Below, piece by piece: positions 48,802-57,700 of a DNA stretch of 64,000 nucleotides; position 1 is the stretch's first letter, and every line of letters begins with the position of its first letter. A model generated the notes under the pieces. It searched no databases, had not been told where the DNA came from, and worked only from the letters and a program-made list of their open reading frames with translations. The translations under genes and the position numbers were made by a program. Source of the DNA: Planctomyces sp. SH-PL62 (lineage in GTDB: Bacteria > Planctomycetota > Planctomycetia > Planctomycetales > Planctomycetaceae); assembly GCA_945893045.1 (NCBI GenBank), contig CAMDEA010000015.1, positions 1 through 64,000 on the forward strand. The letters run 5' to 3'.

Positions 48802-50079
48802 ATGCCTGCTTTCTCTTTCGTTCATGCTGCGGACTTTCATCTCGACAGTCCGTTTCTCGGCCTGAGTGGATTGTCCGAGGGACAAAGCCAGGTGATCGAG
48901 GAACTCCGCGAAGCCACCTTCCGCGCGTTTCAGTCGGTGATCGACCTCAGCCTGCGAGAGCAAGTCGATTTTCTGTTGGTCGCCGGGGATGTTTACGACG
49001 GTGCTGACCGCAGCTTGAAAGCTCAGTTGCGCTTTCGAGACGGACTTCGCCGGCTGAGCGAGGCGGGCATTCGGGCTTTCATCGTGCATGGCAATCACGA
49101 TCCGCTCGACGGTTGGGCCGATGCGATCCAGATGCCGCCAGGCGTGCATGAATTCGGATCGGAACTGACATCGGTCGCGTTTGAAAAAGCCGGGCGAGCG
49201 GTCGCGCGGATTCACGGGATCAGCTACCCGACGCGAAAGATCAGCAACCGCTTCGGCCTGGGCTTTCGACGGAGCGGCGATGAGCCGTTTCAGATCGGGC
49301 TGTTTCACTGCAACGCGGGCGGAGACACGCGGCACGATCCATACGCGCCGCGCACCGTCAGCGAGCTCGTCGAATCGCAATTGGACTATTGGGCGCTCGG
49401 GCACATTCACGAGTCGGTCGTGCTGCACTCGGCCGAACCCTTCATCGGTTATCCCGGAAACACCCAGGGCCGGCACATCAACGAACCCGGTCCGCGCGGC
49501 TGCTTTCTGGTTCGCGTCACGGCCGAGGGACAACTCGACGGAGCGCCGCGGTTCGTGGCGACGGACAGCATCCGCTGGCTCAGTGGCGAGGTGGAGATCA
49601 CCGGGATCGAAACGATCGACCTGCTGCTCTCGCGGATCGCAGACCACATGCAGGAACTGGCCGAGCAAGCCGAGGGACGATCCGTGGTGACACGCATCAC
49701 GCTCTGTGGTCGCGGAGTTCTGCATGGCGCGCTGACTCGGCCGAACGCCTGCCGAGACCTGTTGGATCAATTGCACGAGATCGGCGCGCAGCGGAGTCCA
49801 TTCCTGTGGATCGAGAAGCTCGTGCTGCGGACGCGGCCAAGCGTGGACCTGGAGGCTCGGCGTGTCACGCCCGATTTTCTCGGCGACTTGTTGCGGCTGA
49901 TCGACGGCATCCGCCAATCACCGGACGAGATGGCCGGCCTGCGCCACGAGCTGACTGATCTCTACGAACACGCGCGGGCCAGCAAGTTTCTGACGACCCC
50001 CTCCGAGGACGCTCTCCGCACGATGCTCGACGAAGCGGAAAGTCGCTGCGCCGATTTGCTGCTGGAGGGCGATGACTGA
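48802..50079 (+). CDS. YhaO/SbcD-like metallophosphoesterase
   Basis: 425 residues. Calcineurin-like phosphoesterase motifs in order: AADFHLDSPF, VAGDVYDG, VHGNHDPLDG, LFHCN and ALGHIHE. A C-terminal adaptor region follows. Related proteins (YhaO, SbcD/Mre11) are nucleases working with an SMC-like ATPase in DNA end processing. The partner ATPase starts one base inside this gene's stop (TGATG). ATG 48802 is chosen; a TTG 36 bp upstream would add repeat-proximal residues. DNA repair function is inferred from the family. Confidence 0.9.
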   Translation: MPAFSFVHAADFHLDSPFLGLSGLSEGQSQVIEELREATFRAFQSVIDLSLREQVDFLLVAGDVYDGADRSLKAQLRFRDGLRRLSEAGIRAFIVHGNHDPLDGWADAIQMPPGVHEFGSELTSVAFEKAGRAVARIHGISYPTRKISNRFGLGFRRSGDEPFQIGLFHCNAGGDTRHDPYAPRTVSELVESQLDYWALGHIHESVVLHSAEPFIGYPGNTQGRHINEPGPRGCFLVRVTAEGQLDGAPRFVATDSIRWLSGEVEITGIETIDLLLSRIADHMQELAEQAEGRSVVTRITLCGRGVLHGALTRPNACRDLLDQLHEIGAQRSPFLWIEKLVLRTRPSVDLEARRVTPDFLGDLLRLIDGIRQSPDEMAGLRHELTDLYEHARASKFLTTPSEDALRTMLDEAESRCADLLLEGDD

Positions 50080-53000
50080 TGCGCATCGCGGAGTTTCATG
50101 TCGAGGGCTTTGGACGATTGGCGAACGTCTCGATGACCGACGTCCCGCCGGGTCTGTCGATCGTGTTGGGCCAGAACGAGGCGGGCAAGACGACTCTGTT
50201 GGAGTTTCTCCGCGCGATCCTGTTCGGTCTCCCTGCCCGCAAGCAGAAGGAGTTTTACCCGCCGCTCAACGGAGGCCGCAAAGGGGGCCGCATCGTCCTG
50301 CGGAACGAACACGCCGAACGGATCATCGTCGAGCGTTTCGAAGGCAAAGGGACCGGACCGTTGAGCGTGACGCTGCCCGACGGGTCGCAGGGTGGCGAGG
50401 CGGAGTTTCGGCAACTCATCGGCTCGGCGACCGACGACCTCTACAAAAACGTCTTCGCGTTCAGCTTGTCGGAGTTGCAATCGTTTGAATCGCTCAGGAC
50501 CGAGAAAGTTCGCGACGCGATTTACAGCGCGGGCATCGGTATTGGCCGCAAGACGATTACTCAGATCATTCAAGAACTGACCAAGCAGGCCGGAGAATTG
50601 TTTGTGCCCGGCGGTTCGACAAAGGCCATGAACCAACTGCTCAGCCGCATCGAGGATCATGGCCGGCAGATCAAAGGCCATGAAAAGGACCAGGACGAGT
50701 ACGAGCGAATCCAGCGGGAACTCGCGGCCTGTGAAGCGGGCCTGGGACGCATCCGATCGGACCTGAAACAAGCACGGGAACGATTCCATCGGGTGGGTCT
50801 CCTTCAACAAGCACGCGAGGACTGGCTGACCTTGGGGGAATGCCGCGAGCAATTGCAGGCGTTGCCGCTGATCGAATCATTCCCGATGAATGGCGTGCAG
50901 CGATTCGAGGAATTGGTCACCGAGCGGCGCGGGGATCGGGGCCAGTTGGATCAAACGACATCTCAAATGGAGAGCGACCGAACGAGTCTCGCTGCGATTG
51001 ACGTCGATCAAGTTCTCCTGCACGCGGCCAAGGAGATTCGCCGCCTGGACCGAGGTTTGGAACTCCACGAGAAGAGTCGGCAACAACTTCTGTCGCTGAC
51101 GACAGAGCGCGAACTGGCCGAACAGAAACTGAGCGGCATGCTCGGCGATCTCGGTGACGAATGGGACGAGCAGAAGCTCACGGCGTTTGATCTGTCCGTC
51201 CCGATGCGCGAAGAAGTCGAGCAGTGCCGGCGAGCCTGCGAGGAAGCGAAAGTCGCGGCGCGCGAGCGAAAGCTCGAAGGGGAACTCGCGGGCCAAAAGC
51301 AAGCCGAAGACAGCCGCATCGAAGACGAATCGCGAGCGAAGCTCAATGCTCTGAGCCAACCGTTGGCGGCGCTGGATGCGGCCGGAATCCGCAAGTTGCA
51401 AATGGGCTGGGAGCGATACGCCAGTGCCTGTGACGATCGACCTCGCGTGGCACAGGATTGCGAGACCCAGATTGGCAACCTCAACGACACGCTGCGAAAG
51501 TTGGGGTCGCATTGGAACGAACCGAGACTTCGGGACTTTGACACGTCCTTGGCCGTTCAAGAGCGAATACTGACGCATCAGAAAATGCTCTCCGATCTCC
51601 GTTCCGCAGGGCAGGAGGCCGCCCGTCGCGTTCAAGAATCCCAGCAATCCATCGCCGACGCAAAAGGGGACTTGGAAAAGGCGGAAGCCGTGCTCGCGGC
51701 GATGCCGACGCCGGAAGTTCAAGACGCTGCGCGGTTGGCCGACGGCCAGCGTGCCTGCCGGACACTGCGGTCCCAACTCAATCACCACCAACAGCGTCAG
51801 GCCGAACTCGCGCATTGGGACGAGCGTCTGCGAGACTTCGATGCTCAAATCGCGCGTCTGCAACAGGAGTCTCAACGCGAGACGTTCGGTCTTCCGACCT
51901 GGACGCTGCCACTGGTGTTGAGCGTGGGTGTTGTGGCTTTGCTCGGTCTGGGATTCGGACGCGGTGATTGGGTCACGGGCAGCATTGTCTGTGGATTGTT
52001 CGCGATCGCGGCTCTCGCACTGGCACTGGCAGGCCGGGCATTTTCCGCGCGAGCGGAACAGCAGCTCGCGGATCGAACGCAAGCGATCAACGACCTTCAA
52101 CTGAGACGTCAGCAACTCGATCAGGCAGCGCGGAGTCTGCGTTCCGAAGTGACGGACTCGGAAAGCACGTTGCGCGAGCAGGCTCAGGCCGCGGGCTTCG
52201 CCAGCGTTCCGGATGGGCACGCGCTCGATGACGCCGCCGACCGTGTCGAGCGACAGCTCGCCCTCTTGCAGCAACGCGGGCCGGTCGAACAAAAACGTGA
52301 CGATGCCCAAGCCGCGATCACGAGAGCCCAAGCCGCACTCGCGCGAGCCACTGCGGCTGAGACCGAAACGACGAAGCTTCTGAACGCGGCCCAAGAGCAG
52401 TGGCGACAATGGTTGGTGCGGGCCGAGTTGCCGGAATCGTTCACGCCCGAAAGCGGGATCACGATCCTCGGCCGGCTGGATGCGGCTCGCGAACAACTTA
52501 AAGCCATCGACCGTGAACGAGACCGCATCGTCCAGATGCAGGAGGCGATCCGCGAGTACGAATCGCAGTTGCAGGCCGTGGCAGTCGCCAGCGGTTTGCA
52601 GGCGGCACTTCCGCAGGACTCGCGCGAGGCGGTGCCGTTCTTGGTGACTCGGCTGGAAGCGCACGAGAAGAACGCTCAGGCCATGGAGGAAGCGGCGCGA
52701 ATCCTGGCTGACTCCGTGAAGAAAGCGGCGCAAGCTCAGACCAAAACTGCGAAGGCTGAGAAGCTCTACCAAGCCGCACTGGACCGGGAACGGACGTGCC
52801 AACAGCAGTGGAGCGACCTGCGACAGCGACTTGGTCTGCGCGATTCGCTCGCGATCGACAGCGCTCCGCAAATGTTGCAGGCCATCGAACGTGCTCGCGA
52901 TCAGTGCGTCCAAGTTCGCGACCTGCGGAAACGAGAGACAACTTCACGAGCCGTCATCGACGTCTATGACAACGAAGTCCGCTCGGTCTGCAACACGATC

Positions 53001-54053
53001 AGACGCGCGGAGCCGACCAACGCGGAGGTTCCGAAAGCGGTCTCGGACTTGGCGAAGGAACTCGATCAGGCCGAACAGGCTGATCGTCGTGCCGGGACTT
53101 TGCGAGGAAACCTCGACCAACTTGCAGCCCGTGCCAAATTGCTGAAACACCAAATCGGTCAACGCCAAGAGGAGATCAACGCACTTCTGAATGCCGCAGC
53201 CACCACGGATGAAGAAGCGTTTCGTCTCATCGCTGCCGATTATGAAACTCGACAAGCACTCGATCAGCAAGCGCGGCAACTGGAACTGCGGTTGCTGCAA
53301 CTCGCCGGCAGCGTGAACGCGGTCCAGGCTTTGAAGGATGAACTCGCGCACGCGACTTCCGACGAACTCAGCACCGAGCGGATGACGTTGGAAGAAACGA
53401 TCGAGACGATCGAGCAGCAACAGACGAACGCTGCGGACGAACGGGGGCGATTGCGGGAACAGTTGGAACGATTGGAGAAGTCGGACGAAGTCTCGCGTCT
53501 GCGCATCGAGCAGCAGGCCGACCGCGCGGAGTTCGCCACTCTGGCCGAGGAATGGTCGGTTCTCAAAATCGCCACGCGACTCATCGACCGAGCACGCGAG
53601 AAGTACGAACGCGAACGCCGGCCAGGCGTGTTGAAAGAAGCCGAGCGTTATTTCGCGCGCTTCACGAACGGCAACTACACGGAGATTCTGACTCCGGCCG
53701 GTGAGGATCAGATTGTGGTGCTCACGCCCGATGGCTCGCGAAAGGAGGTCGGCCAACTCAGCCGAGGTACGGCCGAGCAACTTTATCTGTCGCTGCGATT
53801 CGGCTTTGTTCAAGCGTTCGTCGGCCGCTCCGAGCCGCTGCCGTTGGTCTTTGACGACATCCTCGTCAACTTCGATGCCGGCCGAGCACGAGCGGCGGTC
53901 GAAGCGATTCTCGAACTTTCCAAGTCGCTCCAAATCCTGCTCTTCACTTGCCACACCTCAACCGTCGAACTGATGCGAAAAGTCGATCGCACGATTCCCG
54001 TGTTCGCACTGAAAGACGGTCGCTTCACAGCGGTCGGCGGAGATCTGCCATAA
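50079..54053 (+). CDS. YhaN/SbcC-like AAA ATPase with coiled coils and membrane segments
   Basis: 1324 residues. Walker A GQNEAGKTT is at residue 31. Long coiled coils follow, interrupted at about residues 604-650 by two hydrophobic segments (TWTLPLVLSVGVVALLGLGF, SIVCGLFAIAALALALAGRA), then more coiled coil. The C-terminal ATPase half has the signature QLSRGTAEQLYLSL and Walker B LPLVFDDILVNFD. The layout is that of YhaN, which pairs with YhaO; membrane segments in place of the zinc hook of Rad50 are characteristic of that type. It presumably forms a membrane-associated DNA-processing complex with the upstream gene, with which it overlaps. Confidence 0.9.
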   Translation: MRIAEFHVEGFGRLANVSMTDVPPGLSIVLGQNEAGKTTLLEFLRAILFGLPARKQKEFYPPLNGGRKGGRIVLRNEHAERIIVERFEGKGTGPLSVTLPDGSQGGEAEFRQLIGSATDDLYKNVFAFSLSELQSFESLRTEKVRDAIYSAGIGIGRKTITQIIQELTKQAGELFVPGGSTKAMNQLLSRIEDHGRQIKGHEKDQDEYERIQRELAACEAGLGRIRSDLKQARERFHRVGLLQQAREDWLTLGECREQLQALPLIESFPMNGVQRFEELVTERRGDRGQLDQTTSQMESDRTSLAAIDVDQVLLHAAKEIRRLDRGLELHEKSRQQLLSLTTERELAEQKLSGMLGDLGDEWDEQKLTAFDLSVPMREEVEQCRRACEEAKVAARERKLEGELAGQKQAEDSRIEDESRAKLNALSQPLAALDAAGIRKLQMGWERYASACDDRPRVAQDCETQIGNLNDTLRKLGSHWNEPRLRDFDTSLAVQERILTHQKMLSDLRSAGQEAARRVQESQQSIADAKGDLEKAEAVLAAMPTPEVQDAARLADGQRACRTLRSQLNHHQQRQAELAHWDERLRDFDAQIARLQQESQRETFGLPTWTLPLVLSVGVVALLGLGFGRGDWVTGSIVCGLFAIAALALALAGRAFSARAEQQLADRTQAINDLQLRRQQLDQAARSLRSEVTDSESTLREQAQAAGFASVPDGHALDDAADRVERQLALLQQRGPVEQKRDDAQAAITRAQAALARATAAETETTKLLNAAQEQWRQWLVRAELPESFTPESGITILGRLDAAREQLKAIDRERDRIVQMQEAIREYESQLQAVAVASGLQAALPQDSREAVPFLVTRLEAHEKNAQAMEEAARILADSVKKAAQAQTKTAKAEKLYQAALDRERTCQQQWSDLRQRLGLRDSLAIDSAPQMLQAIERARDQCVQVRDLRKRETTSRAVIDVYDNEVRSVCNTIRRAEPTNAEVPKAVSDLAKELDQAEQADRRAGTLRGNLDQLAARAKLLKHQIGQRQEEINALLNAAATTDEEAFRLIAADYETRQALDQQARQLELRLLQLAGSVNAVQALKDELAHATSDELSTERMTLEETIETIEQQQTNAADERGRLREQLERLEKSDEVSRLRIEQQADRAEFATLAEEWSVLKIATRLIDRAREKYERERRPGVLKEAERYFARFTNGNYTEILTPAGEDQIVVLTPDGSRKEVGQLSRGTAEQLYLSLRFGFVQAFVGRSEPLPLVFDDILVNFDAGRARAAVEAILELSKSLQILLFTCHTSTVELMRKVDRTIPVFALKDGRFTAVGGDLP

Positions 54054-54171
54054 GTCTGCGTGGTTCGTCGCGCCCCGTCCGCCAACGCGACAGAACTGTG
54101 TTGGCGACACGCCGGCCGACGGGTAAGCTCATTCGACAACGGTGCGGTCAACGACTCACCAGGAGACGTCC

Positions 54172-55665
54172 ATGTTGCGGGTACTCGGCGGACCGAAACG
54201 ACTCTGCAACGGCGTCACACGCCGTGATCTGCTAAGTGTCGGCGGCTTGAGCCTGCTGGGTGTCGGCCATCCCGCACTCGTTCCCACCGGGATCGCGGCC
54301 GAGAAGTCTGCCGACACCACGCTGCCTGGATTCGGTCGCGCGAAGAACGTCATTTTGCTCTATTTATTTGGTGGTCCTAGTCACGTCGAAACGCTGGACT
54401 TGAAGCCGCAAGCTCCGGTCGAGATTCGTGGCAAGCTGCAATCCATCGACTCAAAGTTGCCGGGTCTGCATCTGTGCGAGCACCTGCCGAAGATGTCGCA
54501 GATCATGGATCGCGTCACCGTGGTTCGCTCGCTGACGCATCCGTGGAACTTTCATGGAATGCAGTACGCGACCACCGGATCACCCGAAGGGAGCGTCCCG
54601 CTCGAAGAGACGTTGGGGCATCCGCAGCATCAACCGTTCTTGGGCTCGGTGGTGCATTACCACGATCAGCAACGGCGCGGCTCGAAGCCACCGGGAGCGA
54701 TCCCGGACAACATCATGCTCCCCTTCCTGCTGAGCAGCCGGCGTTCGGCCGCGCGCTACACGGCTCCCTCGGCGATGTATCTGGGAAGTCGCTTCGATCC
54801 AATCTGGACCGAGTTCCGTGGCGAAGCCACGCGCCGCATGTTGCGACGCTCCTTCGGCCCGCCGGCCGAGTTCGCTGATCCGTACCTCGGAATGAAGCCA
54901 GACGGTCGCTTCCTGATCGCCGCCGAAGCGGACTTGCCGGCCGACTTGTCGATTGACCGACTCAATCGGCGACGATCGTTGCTCGATCAACTCGAATCGC
55001 TGCGCCGGGATCTCGATCGGCAAGGGTCGCGAACGACGCTCGATCAGAAACGGGAGCTGGCGTTTTCGCTGCTCGACTCGCGAACGATCCGCTCGGCGTT
55101 CGATCTCGATCAAGAGCCGGCGAACCTGCGCGACGCTTATGGCATGACGCTGTTCGGCCAATCGACGCTGCAAGCAAGGCGATTGGTCGAAGCGGGTTGC
55201 CGATTCGTGACCGTCGTGTGGGACGAGTTCGGCCAACTCAACGCCGGCTGGGACACGCACGTCGATCATTACAACCGCCTGACGAACGAACTTCTTCCGG
55301 GCTTGGACATGGCCTTCTCCGCGTTGATCCGCGACCTCGAAGCTCGCGGGATGCTCGACGACACGCTGGTGCTCGTGATGAACGAGATGGGCCGCACACC
55401 GCGCTTTGAAGGGGAAGGCCGTGGCCACTGGGGCCGCGCCTATTCCAACTTCTTCGCCGGAGCCGGTCTCAAGCGCGGCAACATCATCGGCCGCACCGAC
55501 TCGATTGGAGCGACCGTCGCCGACCGGCCACTCTCCGCGAAAGACATCCTGGCGACCATCTATCATCTGATCGGCATCAATCCCAACTCGACGCTGACCG
55601 ATGTTCTCAACCGCCCCGTTCCGCTGGTGCATGACGGGAAGATCATTCCCGAAATGCTCGCGTGA
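54172..55665 (+). CDS. DUF1501 secreted protein with Tat signal
   Basis: 497 residues. A twin-arginine signal (CNGVTRRDLLSVGGLSLLGV) leads into a DUF1501 domain of the alkaline-phosphatase-like/sulfatase-like superfamily: VILLYLFGGPSHVETLDLKP, VVRSLTHPWNFHGM, GRRFVTV-type GCRFVTVVWDEFGQLNAGWD, LVLVMNEMGRTPRFEGEGRG. DUF1501 proteins are abundant in planctomycetes and usually sit beside a DUF1549/DUF1553 cytochrome-type partner, which is missing here. ATG 54172 places the RR motif near residue 18. Function unknown. Confidence 0.92.
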   Translation: MLRVLGGPKRLCNGVTRRDLLSVGGLSLLGVGHPALVPTGIAAEKSADTTLPGFGRAKNVILLYLFGGPSHVETLDLKPQAPVEIRGKLQSIDSKLPGLHLCEHLPKMSQIMDRVTVVRSLTHPWNFHGMQYATTGSPEGSVPLEETLGHPQHQPFLGSVVHYHDQQRRGSKPPGAIPDNIMLPFLLSSRRSAARYTAPSAMYLGSRFDPIWTEFRGEATRRMLRRSFGPPAEFADPYLGMKPDGRFLIAAEADLPADLSIDRLNRRRSLLDQLESLRRDLDRQGSRTTLDQKRELAFSLLDSRTIRSAFDLDQEPANLRDAYGMTLFGQSTLQARRLVEAGCRFVTVVWDEFGQLNAGWDTHVDHYNRLTNELLPGLDMAFSALIRDLEARGMLDDTLVLVMNEMGRTPRFEGEGRGHWGRAYSNFFAGAGLKRGNIIGRTDSIGATVADRPLSAKDILATIYHLIGINPNSTLTDVLNRPVPLVHDGKIIPEMLA

Positions 55666-55675
55666 CTAGCGCGTC

Positions 55676-55741
55676 GTAGCCACGCTCGCCAAGAGCGTGG
55701 GTGATTCGAGGAAACCCCACGCTCTTGGCGAGCGTGGCTAC
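55676..55741. repeat. GTAG/CTAC double-hairpin element
   Basis: Both arms carry GTAG then CCACGCTC-GCCAA-GAGCGTGG. It starts 10 bp after the DUF1501 stop codon. Confidence 0.92.
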
Positions 55742-55795
55742 AGAATGCCGACTCGCACCGAGTTAGACCAAAACTCTTTCTATTCGATGAACTCG

Positions 55796-56830
55796 ATGAG
55801 GATACTCATGCTCCGTTTCTTTTCACGCTGGTTGTTCGGCTCGATGTGTTTGCTGCTCAGTCTGTCGTCGCTCGTCGCCGACGAGTTCCGCGTTACCGAG
55901 ACCGACGACGAGATCAAAATCGAAACGTCGAAGCTGGAAGCCGTCATTCGGAAGAAGGGCTACGTGTCCGGCGTCAAAGCGGCGTCGTTTCTCGACAAGC
56001 AAACTGGCTTCCGCGACGTCGGGTACGGCCTCGATATCGTCGATTGGATCATGGAACCGGGCAGCGATGAGGCGTATCGCGACAAGCTCGACAAGGAATT
56101 GGTCTACCAGTTCGGCAATCCCTATCACGGCCAGACGCCTAAGCGGTCGATCGAAGGCCCGCAAATCTGCACGCAGGCCAAAGAGATGTCACCGCGTGTC
56201 ATTCGCGGCAAAGATTTTCTCGCCGTGACGATGGACTTCCGGTATCGTACCGCTGCTCCGGGGAAGAAGACCGGCTCGCTCTGGCAACAGACGCTCGTGT
56301 TCCCCGCCGGCAAGCGGTACTTCGTGTCGAGCGACAAGATCACCGCCGTGAACTCCAGCGACGCGATGTTTCTGCGGCTCGACATGCCCGGCCACATCAA
56401 GCACACCAAAGGGGACACGTTCAGCGAGGTCTATCTCAGCTACTTCGACAAGCCGATCCCGTCGTCGGAATTCATCGAGAGCTTCGCCCCCGACGAAAAG
56501 TTCAACTACACGCGCGGCCGCGACGCTCTGCCGAAGCGCATGATTCGCGGCTACCACCTGCGCGATCGCGAGTCCGGCAAAGCCGGCCCGTGGCTCGCCG
56601 GCCTGACGCTGCAACCCGACGTCGTCTCCGAAGCCTGGTGCCATCAGCGCGGCTACGTCTGCCTGATCGAAGAATTCGGAGGCCGACCAATCAAAGCGGG
56701 CGAGTCCTTCAGCGCCGCGTTCGTCGTCGGCTTCTTCGATTCGCAAGACGACATGCACGCCACCTACGACCACTTCGCCGGCCACACCGGCCTGGAAGCC
56801 AGCGAGAACGGCTGGAAGCTGTTGAAGTGA
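55796..56830 (+). CDS. Secreted protein of unknown function
   Basis: 344 residues. A signal peptide (RFFSRWLFGSMCLLLSLSSL then VADE) precedes a beta-rich body: KLEAVIRKKGYVSGVKAASF, VTMDFRYRTAAPGKKTGSLW, DMPGHIKHTKGDTF, PWLAGLTLQPDVVSEAWCHQ. It resembles planctomycete proteins of unknown function found near sulfatases or sugar-active enzymes, as I recall, with no assigned activity. ATG 55796 or ATG 55808 are equally plausible starts. Longer in-frame extensions run into the repeat at 55676-55741 and are rejected. A carbohydrate-related role is speculation. Confidence 0.75.
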   Translation: MRILMLRFFSRWLFGSMCLLLSLSSLVADEFRVTETDDEIKIETSKLEAVIRKKGYVSGVKAASFLDKQTGFRDVGYGLDIVDWIMEPGSDEAYRDKLDKELVYQFGNPYHGQTPKRSIEGPQICTQAKEMSPRVIRGKDFLAVTMDFRYRTAAPGKKTGSLWQQTLVFPAGKRYFVSSDKITAVNSSDAMFLRLDMPGHIKHTKGDTFSEVYLSYFDKPIPSSEFIESFAPDEKFNYTRGRDALPKRMIRGYHLRDRESGKAGPWLAGLTLQPDVVSEAWCHQRGYVCLIEEFGGRPIKAGESFSAAFVVGFFDSQDDMHATYDHFAGHTGLEASENGWKLLK

Positions 56831-56855
56831 AACCGTCGTTTACATGCTTGGTTAG

Positions 56856-56990
56856 CCGAGCGACCGCATCGTCAAACGCCTGCCGAGAGAACTCAAAGGC
56901 CAACTCCCCAACCCGGAAGAGATCGCCAAACTTCTGGAAGACAATCCTGAGACAACGAAGAGAGACCGCATTGAAGAATTCAGACGCTAA
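56856..56990 (+). pseudogene. Orphan 3' coding fragment cut by a MITE-like element
   Basis: An open frame without a start codon reads SDRIVKRLPRELKGQLPNPE then EIAKLLEDNPETTKRDRIEE. It looks like real protein rather than noise and is preceded by an in-frame TAG (56853-56855). Its last codons and TAA stop lie in the left terminal repeat of the MITE copy at 56981. The parent gene is not recognised. Confidence 0.4.
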
Positions 56991-57278
56991 TGAATTCCAG
57001 AGATTTGTTTTGGTCCCCATCCAGCTTGCCTGGATGGAGCCAGAGATGGAATGCTAACCCGACAACAATTCGCTCCCTCAGACCCCATCCAGCTTGTCTG
57101 GATGGTGAATCAGATTCTTTGGCGTTCGCCGCCGCAGTGATCTGCTTCACCATCCGCACGAGGCGGATGGGGCCTGAGGGCTGGGATGTTTGTTGTTCTT
57201 TAGCTCGCCATCGTTCGCCCCAGCCAGGCAAGCTGGATGGGGGCGGAAACTTCTGTACCTGGAATTCGTTCGTGTCAG
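56981..57278 (+). mobile_element. 298-bp MITE-like element, copy 2
   Basis: Aligns along its length with the reverse complement of 15689-15987, including internal segments ATCCAGCTTG and GGATGGTGAATCAGATT. Terminal repeats are CAGACGCTAATGAATTCCAG and, inverted, CCTGGAATTCGTTCGTGTCA. Internal hairpins include CCATCCAG-CTTGT-CTGGATGG and CCATCCGC-CTCGT-GCGGATGG. It ends 11 bp before the TIR-domain ORF. Confidence 0.85.
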
Positions 57279-57289
57279 GAGGAACTGAC

Positions 57290-57700
57290 ATGACCGAGCA
57301 TCGAGACCATCAGCGATCGCAGGCGGATTCCGAGTCCTTCACGCAGGACGTGTTCTTGAGCCACAGTTCGCACGACACGGACGTGGTTCGCGAACTGGCC
57401 GAGCGGTTGCGCGGGGATGGCGTGCGGGTGTGGCCAAAAGAACTTCACAGCGAGTGGGAGATCAAGCTCGGCGACAGCGTTCCGAAGAAGATCGACGACG
57501 GCCTGGAGCAGTCGCGGGGGCTGGTGCTGTGCCTGTCCGAGCACGCCTTCGCGTCGGACTGGGCCACGCTGGAGAGTCAGACGTTTCGCTTCCGCGATCC
57601 GTTCAACAAGCAGCAGCGTGGCGGACCGAAACCAAAAACCAATGCCAAGTCCAAGTCGATTGACCAAACATGGCTATCGCGTGACCGGCTCCGCGATTGA
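57290..57700 (+). pseudogene. Truncated TIR-domain protein (N-terminal remnant)
   Basis: 136 residues. Residues about 19-108 form most of a bacterial TIR domain: DVFLSHSSHDTDVVRELAER, GDSVPKKIDDGLEQSRGLVL, SEHAFASDWATLESQTFRFR. The Glu of DWATLE is at the position of the catalytic Glu of NADase TIRs. Family sequence stops at about DPFNKQQR, where homologues continue with RFIPLRLDD-type sequence. The tail (GGPKPKTNAKSKSIDQTWLS) is unrelated and its end overlaps the convergent ABC permease gene. ATG 57290 follows AGGAG 8 bases upstream. It is probably the 5' end of a larger TIR protein whose 3' end survives at 61404-62079. Confidence 0.7.

Noticed and set aside
50877-52913. 678-residue minus-strand open frame
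   Set aside because: Antisense to the YhaN-like coiled coil; composition mirrors the codons of the real gene.
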